The notes beneath the pieces are model-generated. The model made no database searches. It worked only from the letters and a program-made list of their open reading frames with translations, and was not told the DNA's origin. This document shows positions 1 to 12,737 of a stretch of 64,000 nt of DNA, piece after piece. How positions within the stretch are numbered: the first letter of the stretch is position 1; each line of letters opens with the position of its first letter. Both the position numbers and the translations under genes were made by a program. Source of the stretch: Dipetalonema caudispina. Lineage: Eukaryota; Nematoda; Chromadorea; Rhabditida; Onchocercidae. The DNA is taken from assembly GCA_013365325.1 (NCBI GenBank), contig JABVXV010000005.1:186001-250000 (forward strand), given 5' to 3'.

Positions 1-1401
1 AATTATCAAGAATTTGAATTAATTAAAACAAATAATTTAGAACCATAGTGAGATTGTTGGATAATTTTACGTGGTTAGTTTTCAATTTTTTTCGTAAACT
101 TCCACATAGATTTCCCTAATAACTGCTTATGTTATTACGTTCACGATCACGTAAGCCATGCCATGGTACTGAAAAGTTGAACAAAGCGCTTCCGATATAG
201 TTGGGTTTGATAGTTGTCCATTAATTCCAGTACAGAAAGGAAAAAAAAAATATAATTAGAAGAATGATTTGTTACGTTATAGAAGAAATATTTGTTGAAC
301 AGATTATCTTATCAAGCGCACATTGTTAATTTTAGGCAAAATAAGATTGAAATTAATTGGGATAGAAGGAGAGAGAGAGAGAGAGAGGAGAAAAACATTT
401 CCGAAATCATTTGGATCCTACTGAAAAGCAATGTAATTGCCATTCGTGTCCTAGGCTTAACTTGGTTTAAGGCATGCAACAATTTACTGGTATTATTTCC
501 AATGAGGCTTCATTAAGCAATCGTACATTGGAAGAAAACGAAGGATCGAGTTTGAATTTTTTTTCTTGAGACTTGACAATGCAATTATAGATAGTTTCAA
601 ATTTTATCCTAAAAATCTTTAAATACTATTCTATTAATTAATTAGAATTAAAAACTTTAAATAATAGTCATTCAAGTTCCTTTGAAAGAGTAAATGCGAT
701 GTTGAAAAAAATTTTTGCGAAAATTAGATGACTGCGATAGTTTGCTAAATATAAGTTTTGTCCAAACAAGTTTTTGGTAATAAATTTTGGAAATTTGAAG
801 ACGTACTCATTATTAGTCAGTTTGCAACTTTGAACACTCTAAGTTTTGCGTCACATACTATCAGTAAAACAATGACATTAAAAATAATTAGGTCCTTTAT
901 TTCCATTTTTTCATTTTCAATCTGAAAAAGAAATTTCCAAACACTTTTTTCATTTTTTTGATGACATATGAAGTACAAAGGATGGTGAATGTACTTCATT
1001 GATAGGGAAAAAGCATAATAAAGCTTGCATTTCTGGTAGTTAGCGCAAAGTTAAATTGTCTTAGAGCTCTTTTATACTTCGTACTTTACAATTCAGTAAA
1101 GACAAATGCAAGAAGTTTTACTTCATTTTATTATATTGTTATTTACTCTCAGGTCTTCTGTGTTCTGTGATAGATTGAAATTTCAATTTCTTTTAGAGAT
1201 TAAAAAAAAAAAGAAAAGAAACAAGTAGAAAAGTAATATACATAGTTTTGTAAAAGAAGGAGATGGATGAGGTGTGCAGTCCATTTAAAGGTAGAGAGGA
1301 GTAAAAAACAGAAGAATATTCCAATGAAGATTTTTAAATAGCATAAATTAAATAATAGACAGAAACTTTTTCTCATTTTTTAAGAGTGTACTTCATTTCA
1401 G
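1..1401. other. No confirmed gene; intron or upstream region of the 1402-2836 gene
   Basis: AT-rich sequence with a (GA)n run near 369-388. Open frames here begin with non-ATG codons and show no recognisable family. Upstream exons of the gene ending at 2836 may lie here or beyond the left edge. Confidence 0.4.
369..388. repeat. (GA)n microsatellite
   Basis: About twenty bases of alternating G and A. Simple repeat with no coding context. Confidence 0.8.
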
Positions 1402-2836
1402 ACACCCAAACGTAACGGTCCATCAACAAATACACGTGAGCGCATCTTTGGTGATGGTGTGGAACAAGTAACACCTTCTAAGAAAGTTTCAAATACTTTC
1501 AAATCATCAATTTTTGAGAGTAATGCATCTGAATCGCCTACTCGAACACCTAAAAAGACAATACCTGTACTTGGTTTGTTTTCAAGTCATTTCTTCAGAC
1601 AGTTAAAATGTTTAGGTTGAAGAAAGTTTATACTGTTTATAATTCTTGTAAAAGGTTAGGACTGTTAGCTTGCACTGTTTTTTAGAAATGAAATGTTATG
1701 GTTCACTTGATATGCGATATTTGATACTTGTAATTATAATATGATTGTAGTACTGTAATTAATACTGAACTATACATTTCCATTAGAAACAAAGTGCAAT
1801 CTTTGAAACTAATTTCTGCTTCTTAATGCCATCATTTGTTTACATTTGAAACTGACTGACTGCATTGAAAACAACAAGTGAAAATTCCTTACATGAATAT
1901 CCTAGTGATGAAGAAATTGTACGTCGGATGCTGTCATAAGGACCTGTTAAAAATGTTTTATAATGTCAACTTAACTGTTTAACTCGTCCTGTCTAATCTA
2001 TTCACTTGACTAATAATGCTTTCTCATTTTACTTACGGTTTGTGGGGTAATTTTACTTGTACAATAATAGTTTTACGATAAGATGATGAACAGATCGTTT
2101 TATAGAACACTAAACTTTCATTATTTACAAAACCAGCCGATATTGAACAAAGGACTGAAAGAATGTAATTCCTTAAAGTGATCTATTATCAACCATCATC
2201 TCCTACTATTTCCTCAAAATTGTCTTGCCTTATATGTTCACAAAGATCTTTATCAAAATTCTTGATTTTAATCATGATCAGGTCGATTGTAAATTATTCC
2301 CTTGAATGAAGAATGAATCAATGAGAAAGGATGAGAAGAAAAAGAAGAGGGGTAATTAACCTCAGGAAGTTAAATCAAAATCAAGTTGCTGTAGAAATTT
2401 CTAATTCTTTGCACAAATATTAGATTATTGGGTTTTTTGCCAAGATACAGTCATTCTTTGCTATATCAAAATTACAAATAAAAAAAAAAAAAAAAAACGT
2501 AACCTTACCGGAATTAATGAAATTATATGCATGAATGGTAATGTCTTTTGAGGTCAGGAAGTGTGAAGTTAATTTAACACCTGTTTGCATTTTCACCGTA
2601 ATATTCTATACTTTCAAGGGCATTTTCATCTCTGTACCATAACCAAGAACTTAATAGGGAACTTTTTTCCTGATCTTAGAAAACTTTTGTATACTTTTTA
2701 AAATAATTTCATAAAAACAGCGAAAAGTTTAAATATCGATGTTGAAGGAAAAACGATATTCTAAAAATTCGACTACATTTCAGATCGAAATCCGATAACT
2801 GGTGAAGTAAAGTGTCCAGCAAAGATATCAGCTTGA
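1402..2836 (+). CDS. 3' end of a small basic protein, possibly Jupiter/HN1-like (partial)
   Basis: Two exons join in frame. The first (1402-1573) follows a TTTCAG acceptor and ends with donor G|GTTTGT in phase 1. The second (2784-2836) follows CATTTCAG and ends at TGA. Together they encode 74 residues rich in Ser, Thr, Lys and Pro, with TRERIFGDG, two further SxIF-like motifs and the tail [18 protein letters not shown]. Short IFG motifs and a NP-x-TG motif in a basic disordered protein recall the Jupiter/HN1 microtubule-associated family, but this is a weak resemblance. The start codon was not found: an ATG at 1263 is followed by a GT donor, but that junction would be out of frame. The exon structure is well supported; the family name is not. 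Confidence 0.5.
2480..2497. repeat. Poly(A) tract
   Basis: Eighteen consecutive A residues inside the intron of the 1402-2836 gene. No target-site duplication or adjacent reverse-transcribed gene is evident. Confidence 0.8.
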
Positions 2837-5360
2837 ACATATTTTTCATCAATCGTTGAAAAGAATTCTCTGCTGATACAGTTCCGAAGAGAAACAGATG
2901 GAAGAATGATACTTATCAAGCAAATGTTGTTTTTTCATTGTTAGCAAATCATCTACGATATAATTTGGCTTAATTTTAGTATTTTATTTCATTAATATAT
3001 TCACTTTGTATGTTAATAAATTATTTGCCATTTCTAGTGTATTGATATCAGTTCAGTTGATTTAAATCTTTATTATGTAAATATATTCATAGCTGTTAGC
3101 TATATTTTATCTAGCAATCTTTCGACAGGCAAGGGATTCGGCTCTTCAATTTTTAGGGCATATTGTTCAAGTAATACCTATCTAAATACTATGCTATTAC
3201 CGCCTATCTTATCTTCCCAATTCTGCTGTGTATGCATCTGTCAATCACTGATTATGCTTATCCATTGCTGAAGGATATATTTATTATCTTCATCCATTAT
3301 TTAACAAAAGAAGATGTCCAATATAAATTAATACGATATGAAGGAAATGGATGATATATATGTATGTGGGTGGTTTCATGCCACTTAGCCAGTAAGCTAA
3401 TTAAGCAACTCAAGATAATAAGGGGAAAAGGAAACCATATGGATTGAGGTCATGACATTTCTCTCTTAAATTGCTTATTTAAAAAGAACCATTGAAATGA
3501 GGGAGAGACAGAACAGAAAAAGAAAATGATTCAAGGGATGGGGTTTTTTTATCCAAGATTATACCTAAACTTATTGTTTTTTCAGCATTTGGCTCAAATT
3601 TAAGAGCAAATTTGGGTAATTATATCGGTAGGATAAATGAATGAAGTATACGCAGCTATTTCGGCATTTTGCGAAATACCGTAACAACTTACCGAATTAT
3701 TGAAATTCAAATATTACATCAGTTCGATGATCATGAGAATCCCACCTATTACATTTCGTTCATGATGAATGTTCACCCTGAGAGACTTTTTGTACGGATT
3801 GCTGAATATATTAGCTCCGATCTGACAATTATCTTCGAATCAAAAATTTGGAATAAAATAACAGAATAAGGTAAAGGAATCTATGAATCATATCGAAAAT
3901 ATTTAAATACTCACGCTATGCAAAAAAATTGTTTTTTTTAAAGGAAAATATTTAGAGAAAATCTTTTCTCATGAATAATCGGACGTATTTCTCGATTATT
4001 ACTCTATAATCAGCTCAATATAAATTGAATTCAAAAAGACCGTTTCACAATCTCATCATGTTAATCACAGCATTCCTGGATAGAATGCTTTCTTCAAAAA
4101 AATTATTTTTTGTGGCAGACTTGTCCTAGAAGTATTAGGTAAACTGTTTGCAGATACCAGGCACCTTCTTGAATTTCTAGTCAAGAAACCTAACCGGCAA
4201 AAGACACCAGGCGCCCTAATAAGACTAGAACTAGGAGCAAGTTGTTTCGAGAAATAGGAATTGTTATGTGATGTTTGAAATTAAATTTTTAATTTTTGGA
4301 GTGAAAATAGATGGCTACCTCAGAAGCTGTGAAAGGGTAATTCTTTGACAGTAAGTGAAGAGACAGAAAAGTGGGAAGTTATTTCTTCTCTTTTTTATAT
4401 GACAGACTTTCATATCACTCCAACTTCATCTTAAATGATGCATTTAGTCTATTATTTCTTAAGTAAGTTAGGCAGGTATGTAACAAATTCCAAGGTATGT
4501 TGCTATTGTGTAATTTAATCATCCTAATTCAATGGTGGAGAAAGCTGGATTAAAAAGCAATTGTATAACTTTTGAATCCAAATTGTTGCCCGTTTTAAGA
4601 AACACTATATTTCAATGTTCAGTTGGAGAGAGGAAGATATAGTCTTTCGGCAGACCATCATAAGACTGAAAGATATGAAAAGCAAAAAAAAGGGTCAGGT
4701 TACATGATACATGCAAGCCTAATTGTGTTTAGTAAGTATACCACGTAAAACGAGAACAAGAATGTCTGTTACTCAGGATGTGGCTAAAGGTCAGTCGGAA
4801 GAAAGAAAGAATCCGATCTCAGTTGAAAATTAACTTCCATCCGTATTGCAAGAAATTCAAAAGAATTTCTTATTCTTTTGAAGGGTGGATTGAAGAATAA
4901 CATGAATTTTACATAAGGTACAGATTACGATTTCCTATTGATCCAAATATTGCCAAACTAGGCACATTTATAAATCATTACACGGATACACTGGGAATGA
5001 TTTTTATCTTTGCGCAATCAAACCACTACAAAATCAGTAAGATCAGCGTTATCACTGATCATGGTAAAACCACTAGCACCAGTTATGTTACTTTATGGAA
5101 TCAGTGCAGTAGTATTACGGCAATTACCGCCAGCTTCTTTCGAAAGGTCATTGCTGACACGAAATCATTTCTCATCGAAAGAAGTACCATACTAAATGAG
5201 AAAAGCTCGTAATAATGATCACATTAATGTAGCATTTATGACTCATGAAGGGCATAAACCATGATTCATCAAAGTATCTGATGATATGTGATGAATCAAC
5301 AGCTGAAGCTAATTTATTTATTTTACAGGGAATAACTCGATTGCATACGGAAATTGAAGT
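2837..5360. other. Intergenic 2.5 kb with short protein-like fragments
   Basis: This lies between converging gene ends: the plus-strand stop at 2836 and the minus-strand beta-mannosidase stop at 5361. It holds two open segments described under findings, a possible HPr-like fragment (3765-3869) and a 48-codon segment (about 4111-4257). A further open frame at 4997-5212 matches no family I know. No splice signals tie them into a gene. Confidence 0.4.
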
Positions 5361-8300
5361 TTATGTGTTAGCTTTGCCACAATCATGTAATGAACAAATG
5401 GTAATATCACTTTTGCTCAGTTGACGTTCAGGTTCCTTGAACAAGGTCAATGTTACTGTCTTTTCCGGTTCAGTCATCGTGAATGCATTGTCGGAGAACC
5501 ATCCAGTTAGGCCTGGAGCTAATTCCATATATACAAAAGGGGCTATTTTGTCGGCTTCCAACTCCAACTCATATAACATATCATTTTCCCTGTGCAATTT
5601 TTGAATCCAAGCTTTTCCAAAATTCACTTCATCTACCTGAAATAAATACCAACAAGGCATTAAAGTTATGCTAAAAGCGAAATTTTTCCTACCTTAAACA
5701 GTTTATCAGGTAAATGGACAGTATCATAACCAATTTGAGTACCATTACTTGATAACATCCTTCCTCGCAGGACGTATCGGCCGTTTCTTCTGTTTCTGCA
5801 AAAATAACAAATAGTTTGAAGAGCATATTTAAGATGACCATACTTTTAACATTTGGCAGTTCATCTATACAGACATAAACAATTTGACAGATGACATTGT
5901 AATTTTCTTTTAAGAGATTCAAGTACAACTGACAATCTTGGATGTTAATCTCTGTAACAATTATGACATTTCGTGGAATTCTCAAAAAAAACAAGGGACT
6001 AAATGGAATCAGATGAACCTTATTTTGTCGGAAATTGTTCCATTGATAGAGATCTCAGTGGATGATTGCGGAGGAATTGAACTGATTTCTTGTTGAAATG
6101 AATGAACTGGTAAGAAGCGATCAAACCAGAAAAGTTCCAAGATCACTGTTATATTGGGTATTGATTTTATTAAATCTGATACAACGAATAAATGAATGTC
6201 GTCGTCTATTGCCTGCAACATATTCTTGGAAAGAAAGACCAGAAGTAAAAATTTCAACAATTTACTGCCGAGTTTATTTTCCAAGGGAATTATATGGAAA
6301 CTGGATTGTATCCAAAAATGAGCCATTATAAATGATTTACAACTACTACTTCGTCTTCCGGTTTGATCTTCTGCTTGGTTAGTCCAACAACGATCCCAAT
6401 TTACTTCTAAGCAGGAGTAGCTGGACAACGCAGAACCATCAGAATCCTTTTTATTCCAAATTCATTTTCTCAGATTTAATCAAAATCACGTGATCGCTTG
6501 TATAAATCAGTAACTAGAATGGCGTTACTTGCACCATACTTGCAGATTATCCGAAGTGAATTAAGTCTGATAACAGATTAGCAAAGTGATAGTAACAAAT
6601 AAATTGAATGAGAATTATGACCCACCACAGAAAGAATAACTGGCGCAAAGAATCGACGAGCAAAATAGTGAGCGGGTTTCCATGAAAGTTCAAAATCAAT
6701 TGTTGACCAAGTTGGTGCTACCCATAAATCGTTTAATTGCCAATATAGAGCGCACATCGTATTACCACGACCATCTTCTGTTAATCGTCCACGCCATCTG
6801 AAGGTTCTAACTTTGCATTGCACTTTCTTATCCATTTCCTACCTATTTCCAAAAAGGAAAAAGAAAAAAATGAAAGAGAAATGATAATTGAAACACATAG
6901 ACGATAAAACAAATGAAATCCTAACACTTTCATCTCTTTTATCATTTTCTTATCTTCTGCTGCATTTTTAGTACAAAAATACTAAGATATGGATGAATTC
7001 TTCACCATGTCATTACTTTTATTTGCTTTCCCGGCACTGTTTTTCACTACTTCTCTTACTATACTACTTCAGTCTTTGTTTTTTATAGCAAAATTCAAAT
7101 TAATGACATAGGAATGTATATTTTTTCACTCTATTATATATTTGGATGTTTACTGTGAAGCTTACCTTCGATAATGTTCCGTCTGTACTTGATAAGTGAC
7201 CGCTTGATGGAACTGAGACAAGTATACGAAACGGTCCATGAACTTCCCCGTTCTCAGATAGACACAATCACCGCTCATTATCTTTTCACATTCATTCGGA
7301 ATCTGAAATTGAATGTCTTATTAATAGTCTACGGATAAAATTTCTATTAGCTAACACTGATCATTAATGATATCCGCACCAACCATCTCATCATTGCATA
7401 CAAATTTTTTGCATATTAGGTTCGAACACAAATATAAGCCTTTAGGTTCAGATTTTATTTTTTTTTTGTATTCAGTTTCACAAATCTAAGACACGTAGAT
7501 GTAATCATAACACTGCCCAAAAATGAGATGAAGAAAAGAAAGATTCAAAGTATGAGTACAATAAATGGATAAGAAACATATGCGACTTGAACATAAGCTA
7601 AACAATTCGATAGGTAAATTTTGACGACATTCTCCATTCTTCGCTACGATAATTGGACAGTGATCAGAGAATGAGATAGCTCGATAATAACTAGCATAAG
7701 CATTTAATAGTCAAGTTGGAGAAAAAAAAGAAGAAATAAGGAACAATTTAGGTTACTTTGAAATGTGAGAAGATCATGGAAAGTTGAGCCAAGAATCCAC
7801 CAGGATGATGTTGCCTACGTCTCATTCCTTCACTTGTATAGGACCAATCTGTTTCATTCAACCATTTCAAAATCGTTTCTCTGAAAGCAATCACACAACA
7901 ATTATGAAAGCTTCAGAAACTCTTTCTCCTCTCTCTTTTTCTCATCCAAACAGGGTTTATATCTCGTAATGGGAAGAAGAAAAAGTCCGCAGCAGACAAA
8001 AACAAAGACTAAATCAAAAAGACTATCATTTCAGTTTCTCAATATTTCCGACACAGCAAAGTAACATCATTGTATCCCTTTATAGCTTTCAGAAAGTTCA
8101 TAAATTTATAAAACAAGTTGAGTAACAGGATTCTTACTTTCTTGGAAACGACTGTACACCATATTCAGAAGAGCATCGTGGAATTTGATAAGTGGAATCT
8201 TTCCATAGGTCATCCATTTCATTGTAGAAGTGAATATCACCGTATTTCTCATCAGTGGGATATTCTGCTACACCTCCCTCTCTGAGAGGTTTTCAAAAAA

Positions 8301-11300
8301 TTTTTTTGCACTAATAGAATCTTGAATATTTTAATTACAACTGCAGCTGTGGTAACCAATGACAAGTTGAAATAGTTTCTTTCATGAGCTAAAATAATTT
8401 GTTGTAGATATTGACAACAACAAAAACAACAACCGTAACAATCAATTACTTTTCAGATTCGACTCCATTTGTTGGACTGGATAGCAGATATGGCCTGGTA
8501 CCATCCAGTTTAGTAATAATTGGTCGTACTGTTTCATTGTACAATTTCATGTAGTCTGCTTTCTATAAATCATTACATTTGAATGCGAAAAAAATCTCGA
8601 TGTCGAAATCTTCATTTTAAGTCAAATTAAGAGTAAAGAAAAAATTTATCAAAACTGAATGCAATTTGACCTTTTCTAACCTTCTTGGGATATCTAAACA
8701 AAATTATCAAAATAAGCAAGTTTATCAAGATTTAGAAGTAATGAAACATGAATCTCGGAAGCTTCAAGCAAACCAAAAAACAAGTATTCAGGTTCTGTGC
8801 ATTATTAACAAGTTGTTAATTTTGATCCAAATCAATGATTGCCTGCTTGATCAACTAAGAGTACCTCCAAAAAAATTAAAGAGCTATAAGACGGAAGTCG
8901 TAGCCTATGCTGGTACTAGAAAATAATTGATTATATTAAATAAGAAGTACCGAATTAGTAAAAGAATAATTTGCCGCAAAGAACCATTGGCGAATACCTA
9001 ATTCGTTCTCATTATTTCCGGCCCAAACGAAAATGGATGGATGATGTCGAAGTCGTTCCACCTGTAATACTTATCAATTCATATGCCATAATAAAGTGCA
9101 TCTTTATTAATTTCATCTGAAGCAACAACCTGAGCATATACTTCTTCTCGAACGTTATCCAAATATTGCTTATCAACCGGATATAATGCACATGCAAACA
9201 TCATATCTTGCCATATCATTAATCCCTGCAACATTAATATCACATGATATCACACACAGCACAGATTTCATTCAAATGGGATGAGCAGAAATGGAACAAA
9301 AATAATCTCCAAATTTAACTCAAACTTGTTCGGTTAAATACTTCATTAAAATTAAGCTTAGACTTGGCTATAATTGAAGTAGACCGGAAGGTATAGGACA
9401 AGGGATTAGGATAGATGTACACACTACTGTTTATCTAACCAATTCATCGGCTATATCGTAAAAGCGATCACTCTCATAGCGACCACCACCCCATACACGT
9501 AACACATTCATATTCGATTCACGGGCTGACTTAAGTAAAAATTCCTCTCTGAAACGATGATTGCGAGCCGGAAATGCTGATGATGGAATCCAGTTTGAGC
9601 CTAAAATTCAAATAACTTGAAATGCGAGTGACTCGAAAAGAGTGAAGTATGTAAAGTACCATTCTTACTTGAACGAGGCTTTTCGAAATGTACTTTATCT
9701 CCAAAATGCTTATTTGAAAACTTACTTACATCATTCTAAAAATTTTATTTTAAATGCTGAGAGGCATGAAAGTAACGTATTTCCATTCACTAAAATCTTA
9801 TTTAATTTAATTTCTATTAATTGAAAGACAACCTTTAAGAAATATAGGTCGACCGTTAATTATGAAATAGAAATGTCTTCCATGCGCGGGTTTTTCACTG
9901 TTCACATAGTCTTGAATAAGCTCAACTGTTCGAAATCCCAACCGCAATTTTTTGTTAAAGTTTTGTCCTGCCAATAAGAAGAAATAAAAAAAGAATAAAC
10001 AGGTCAAAAACGAGTTATCACTCTCTTTCAAAGAATTATCACTGATAAAACGATTGATATCAGAATGATCCAGACATCAATGTAAACAACATAATCTTAG
10101 ATGAATTCAACCTTCTTTAAGATGATGTCAAATGTCTAATACGTCAATTCCGAACTTGAATGCCTATAAAATAGTTCTATTTACTCTTTTAGTTTAACTG
10201 TTTTAATGGGCCAATAAAACTGCAGTGGTCAACTAACTGCAAACCTATCTTATCGTATTTCAGCAGGAAATTAATTCTTTTAAGTGGTTAAATAATCTCT
10301 CATGAACCTTCATAAGACACTAAGGCAACCAATTCGTATAGTTTTTGGTTGCCACTACCATTTGGCCACCATCTCTCAACGACATTATTGGGCACTGACA
10401 TTCTTCGTTTCACGATATTTCGATTCATTGGGTCAAATGAAGTGTTGAACTGATCTATTATGGAAATTTCAGGCAGTGTCAGTGTCACTCGAGCATTTTT
10501 AACCTTTACTGCACTCCATACTGTGATCCTCACCGAAACGATGAAGCGCTGCTCTGTAATAAGTTTTCCCTAAAATTCCAAGTAAATAGAAAGGAAACTG
10601 CAAAATACTGTCCAGCAATGAAACATACCCTTCGAATCATTAATATTCTAACTAGCAGATAAATTAAATGAAATGCTACAGGAAGTATCACTTAGAAATG
10701 ATCCCATCATACCATCATTATAGCTATGTTTTCAATAATTATATTTTTTTTCAACAATTATAATGATGGAAATGAAATGACTTTTAAATGAGACTACTGC
10801 CGATATCTTATCTACAAATATCGCATGTACTCCTTCCATAGATATCGGCTTCCAAATACCAACTGTTGGAAATGAAGGTCCCCAATCCCAGCTGAAGCTT
10901 GCTTGTATCTTCCTGTAAAAGATGTCGAAACTACGCTATTGTCAAAAGTACTATTGGTACAACAGTATATTCTATAGCATAAAGCTTTGTTAAGTCCTTT
11001 TCATATTTCAGTAATTGTAAATAAAATCAAGTAGACCGAGGTTATACTATACGCGTACCATTTGTGCTACGGTAAATAGTGCAACAGTGTACTACTGTTC
11101 TACAGTACCAAATATAATCATAGCAGTGTCGGGGAAAATGATTTGATTATAAGGTTAGCAGTTTGGCATAGTTACACGTATTAAACTAAATATTTCGGAA
11201 GTAGACCAGGAAGTAACAAATTTTCATAAACAATATGTTAAAAAGAGTTCAAGCCAACAGTTAGTTTGATCTTCAAAGCTAGCGGAAAGTGGTTTCATTA

Positions 11301-12737
11301 ATAAAACTAAAAAGTTAACAAACCGTTAATAAATTCTATTTATCCTTGAGAAAAAAAGAGAACTAAAGAAGGAAAAATTTAAGCTCTAAATAGTTCTGGA
11401 GACTATAAGGTAAAGCTTAAGTTGATAATTCTTCTTATAGTTTATTACTTTTTGCTATTTATGATAACGTACTTTTTGGCTTTATTTCAGAATAACCTAT
11501 CATTGCAACTTTTTCTGAGAAAAACAAACTATAAGATAAGGAAGAAAGCCTTTTAGCTTAAAGTAAAGATTAGAATAATGTAAGAAAGTGACAAACCTTA
11601 TGAAATTAATATGGCATTCACCCTGGAATTCAGATACTGGACAGTCAGGAGGAATAGTATGACCAAATTGTTCCTGTATTATCATTTCAAATTAAAACAC
11701 GGAATTCGTTTAATAAGTGAAGAAATGAAAGAAATCGATGTTTTACAGCTTGAAAAGTGGTTACTTTAGAGAAAACGGAATAGTTAATATGTCCCTGAAC
11801 AAGTGAAAACTTCAAAATTTGAAGTTGAGAGCTTTACGAAGTCAAATTTTCAAATTTTAAATGATATTTAAATGTGTTCCTAATCCATAAACCTAGCGAG
11901 CATGCGTCGGACTGATAAGTGTTGCATGAAGTTTATCAAAATGAAAAAATTGGACCTGATATTCCTCCGATTTCTGTTTTGCGTAAATGATAGGTGATTT
12001 AAATTCGATGCACAAATAGTTTTTGCCTATTTTCCATTGTTTTAGAGGTATCAAATAGGAAACGAATTGATTGTATGTTCTGAGAACTAGCACATCATTA
12101 AAAAACACATCGGCTACGGTATCCAGTCCACCAGCATTCAATAACACTGCTTTTATCTTCAATTTCAATCAAATTTCACTAAATTTCAACGAAAATTTCA
12201 CATTGATTTTTGCTAAAATTGAAATATCAGCTTCTTTATCAAGCATTACAATTTTGGTAGTCGTTTCTATTAACTGTTATGATGGCATTCTTTTTTCTTT
12301 CATTTCTACATTTTATTTAATCATAAAATGATGAAGGATATGATAACAAACCAAAACTCCATCACTCGACTGGTTTATTTATATTGGTAATGTGATCCCT
12401 CATGAAGATGATCTATAAAATATAGTACCACACTTTCTGGCTTGATACTTACCTTACTCCAATTTCTGGGAATAGTAAATGTAGTGTAATAAGTCCAGTC
12501 CGTTCGTGGGACCCATCGTAATAAACGATCGTTCTCTCCAAATAATGGCTCGGAAATGTATTTTGCAAAGAATAAATCTTGATAGATATCTCCAGGCACC
12601 CGAGCTCGTCCTCGGATAGAACCATTTGCTGATTGAAAGTACCATTGCAATTCATCCAAATGGAAATTTCCATCGCTGCATGCTGCTCTCCCAAATTCAA
12701 ATTCAAAAATTGACAAGAGAGAAACAATGAGCAACAT
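5361..12737 (-). CDS. Beta-mannosidase, glycoside hydrolase family 2 (lysosomal)
   Basis: Removes terminal beta-linked mannose from N-glycan fragments in the lysosome. Eighteen exons join in frame to 922 codons (human MANBA is about 880): 12737-12453, 12156-11956, 11673-11597, 10912-10798, 10569-10308, 9967-9833, 9600-9440, 9225-9130, 9061-8951, 8562-8450, 8281-8138, 7880-7757, 7302-7166, 6806-6626, 6212-6019, 5980-5927, 5795-5693, 5636-5361. The ATG at 12737 opens a signal peptide ([11 protein letters not shown]). Visible family landmarks are [10 protein letters not shown] near the N terminus, [25 protein letters not shown], the acid/base motif GNNENE (exon 9), the nucleophile motif SSEYG (exon 11), ALYWQLND and the C-terminal FSDNAF. 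Catalytic roles are family knowledge. Two points are uncertain: exon 2 has an unusual TTGAAG acceptor, and exon 16 keeps frame only with donor GTACTT. Confidence 0.95.

Noticed and set aside
1263..1288. ATG exon in front of the 1402 exon
   Set aside because: The donor after AAAG would put the next exon out of frame and into an early stop.
5010..5212. Two overlapping plus-strand frames near 5 kb
   Set aside because: They contradict each other in frame, lack splice signals and show no recognisable domain; kept only as part of the intergenic description.
12071..12331. 86-codon plus-strand frame overlapping beta-mannosidase exon 2
   Set aside because: Shadow of the minus-strand exon; the minus frame matches the GH2 family.
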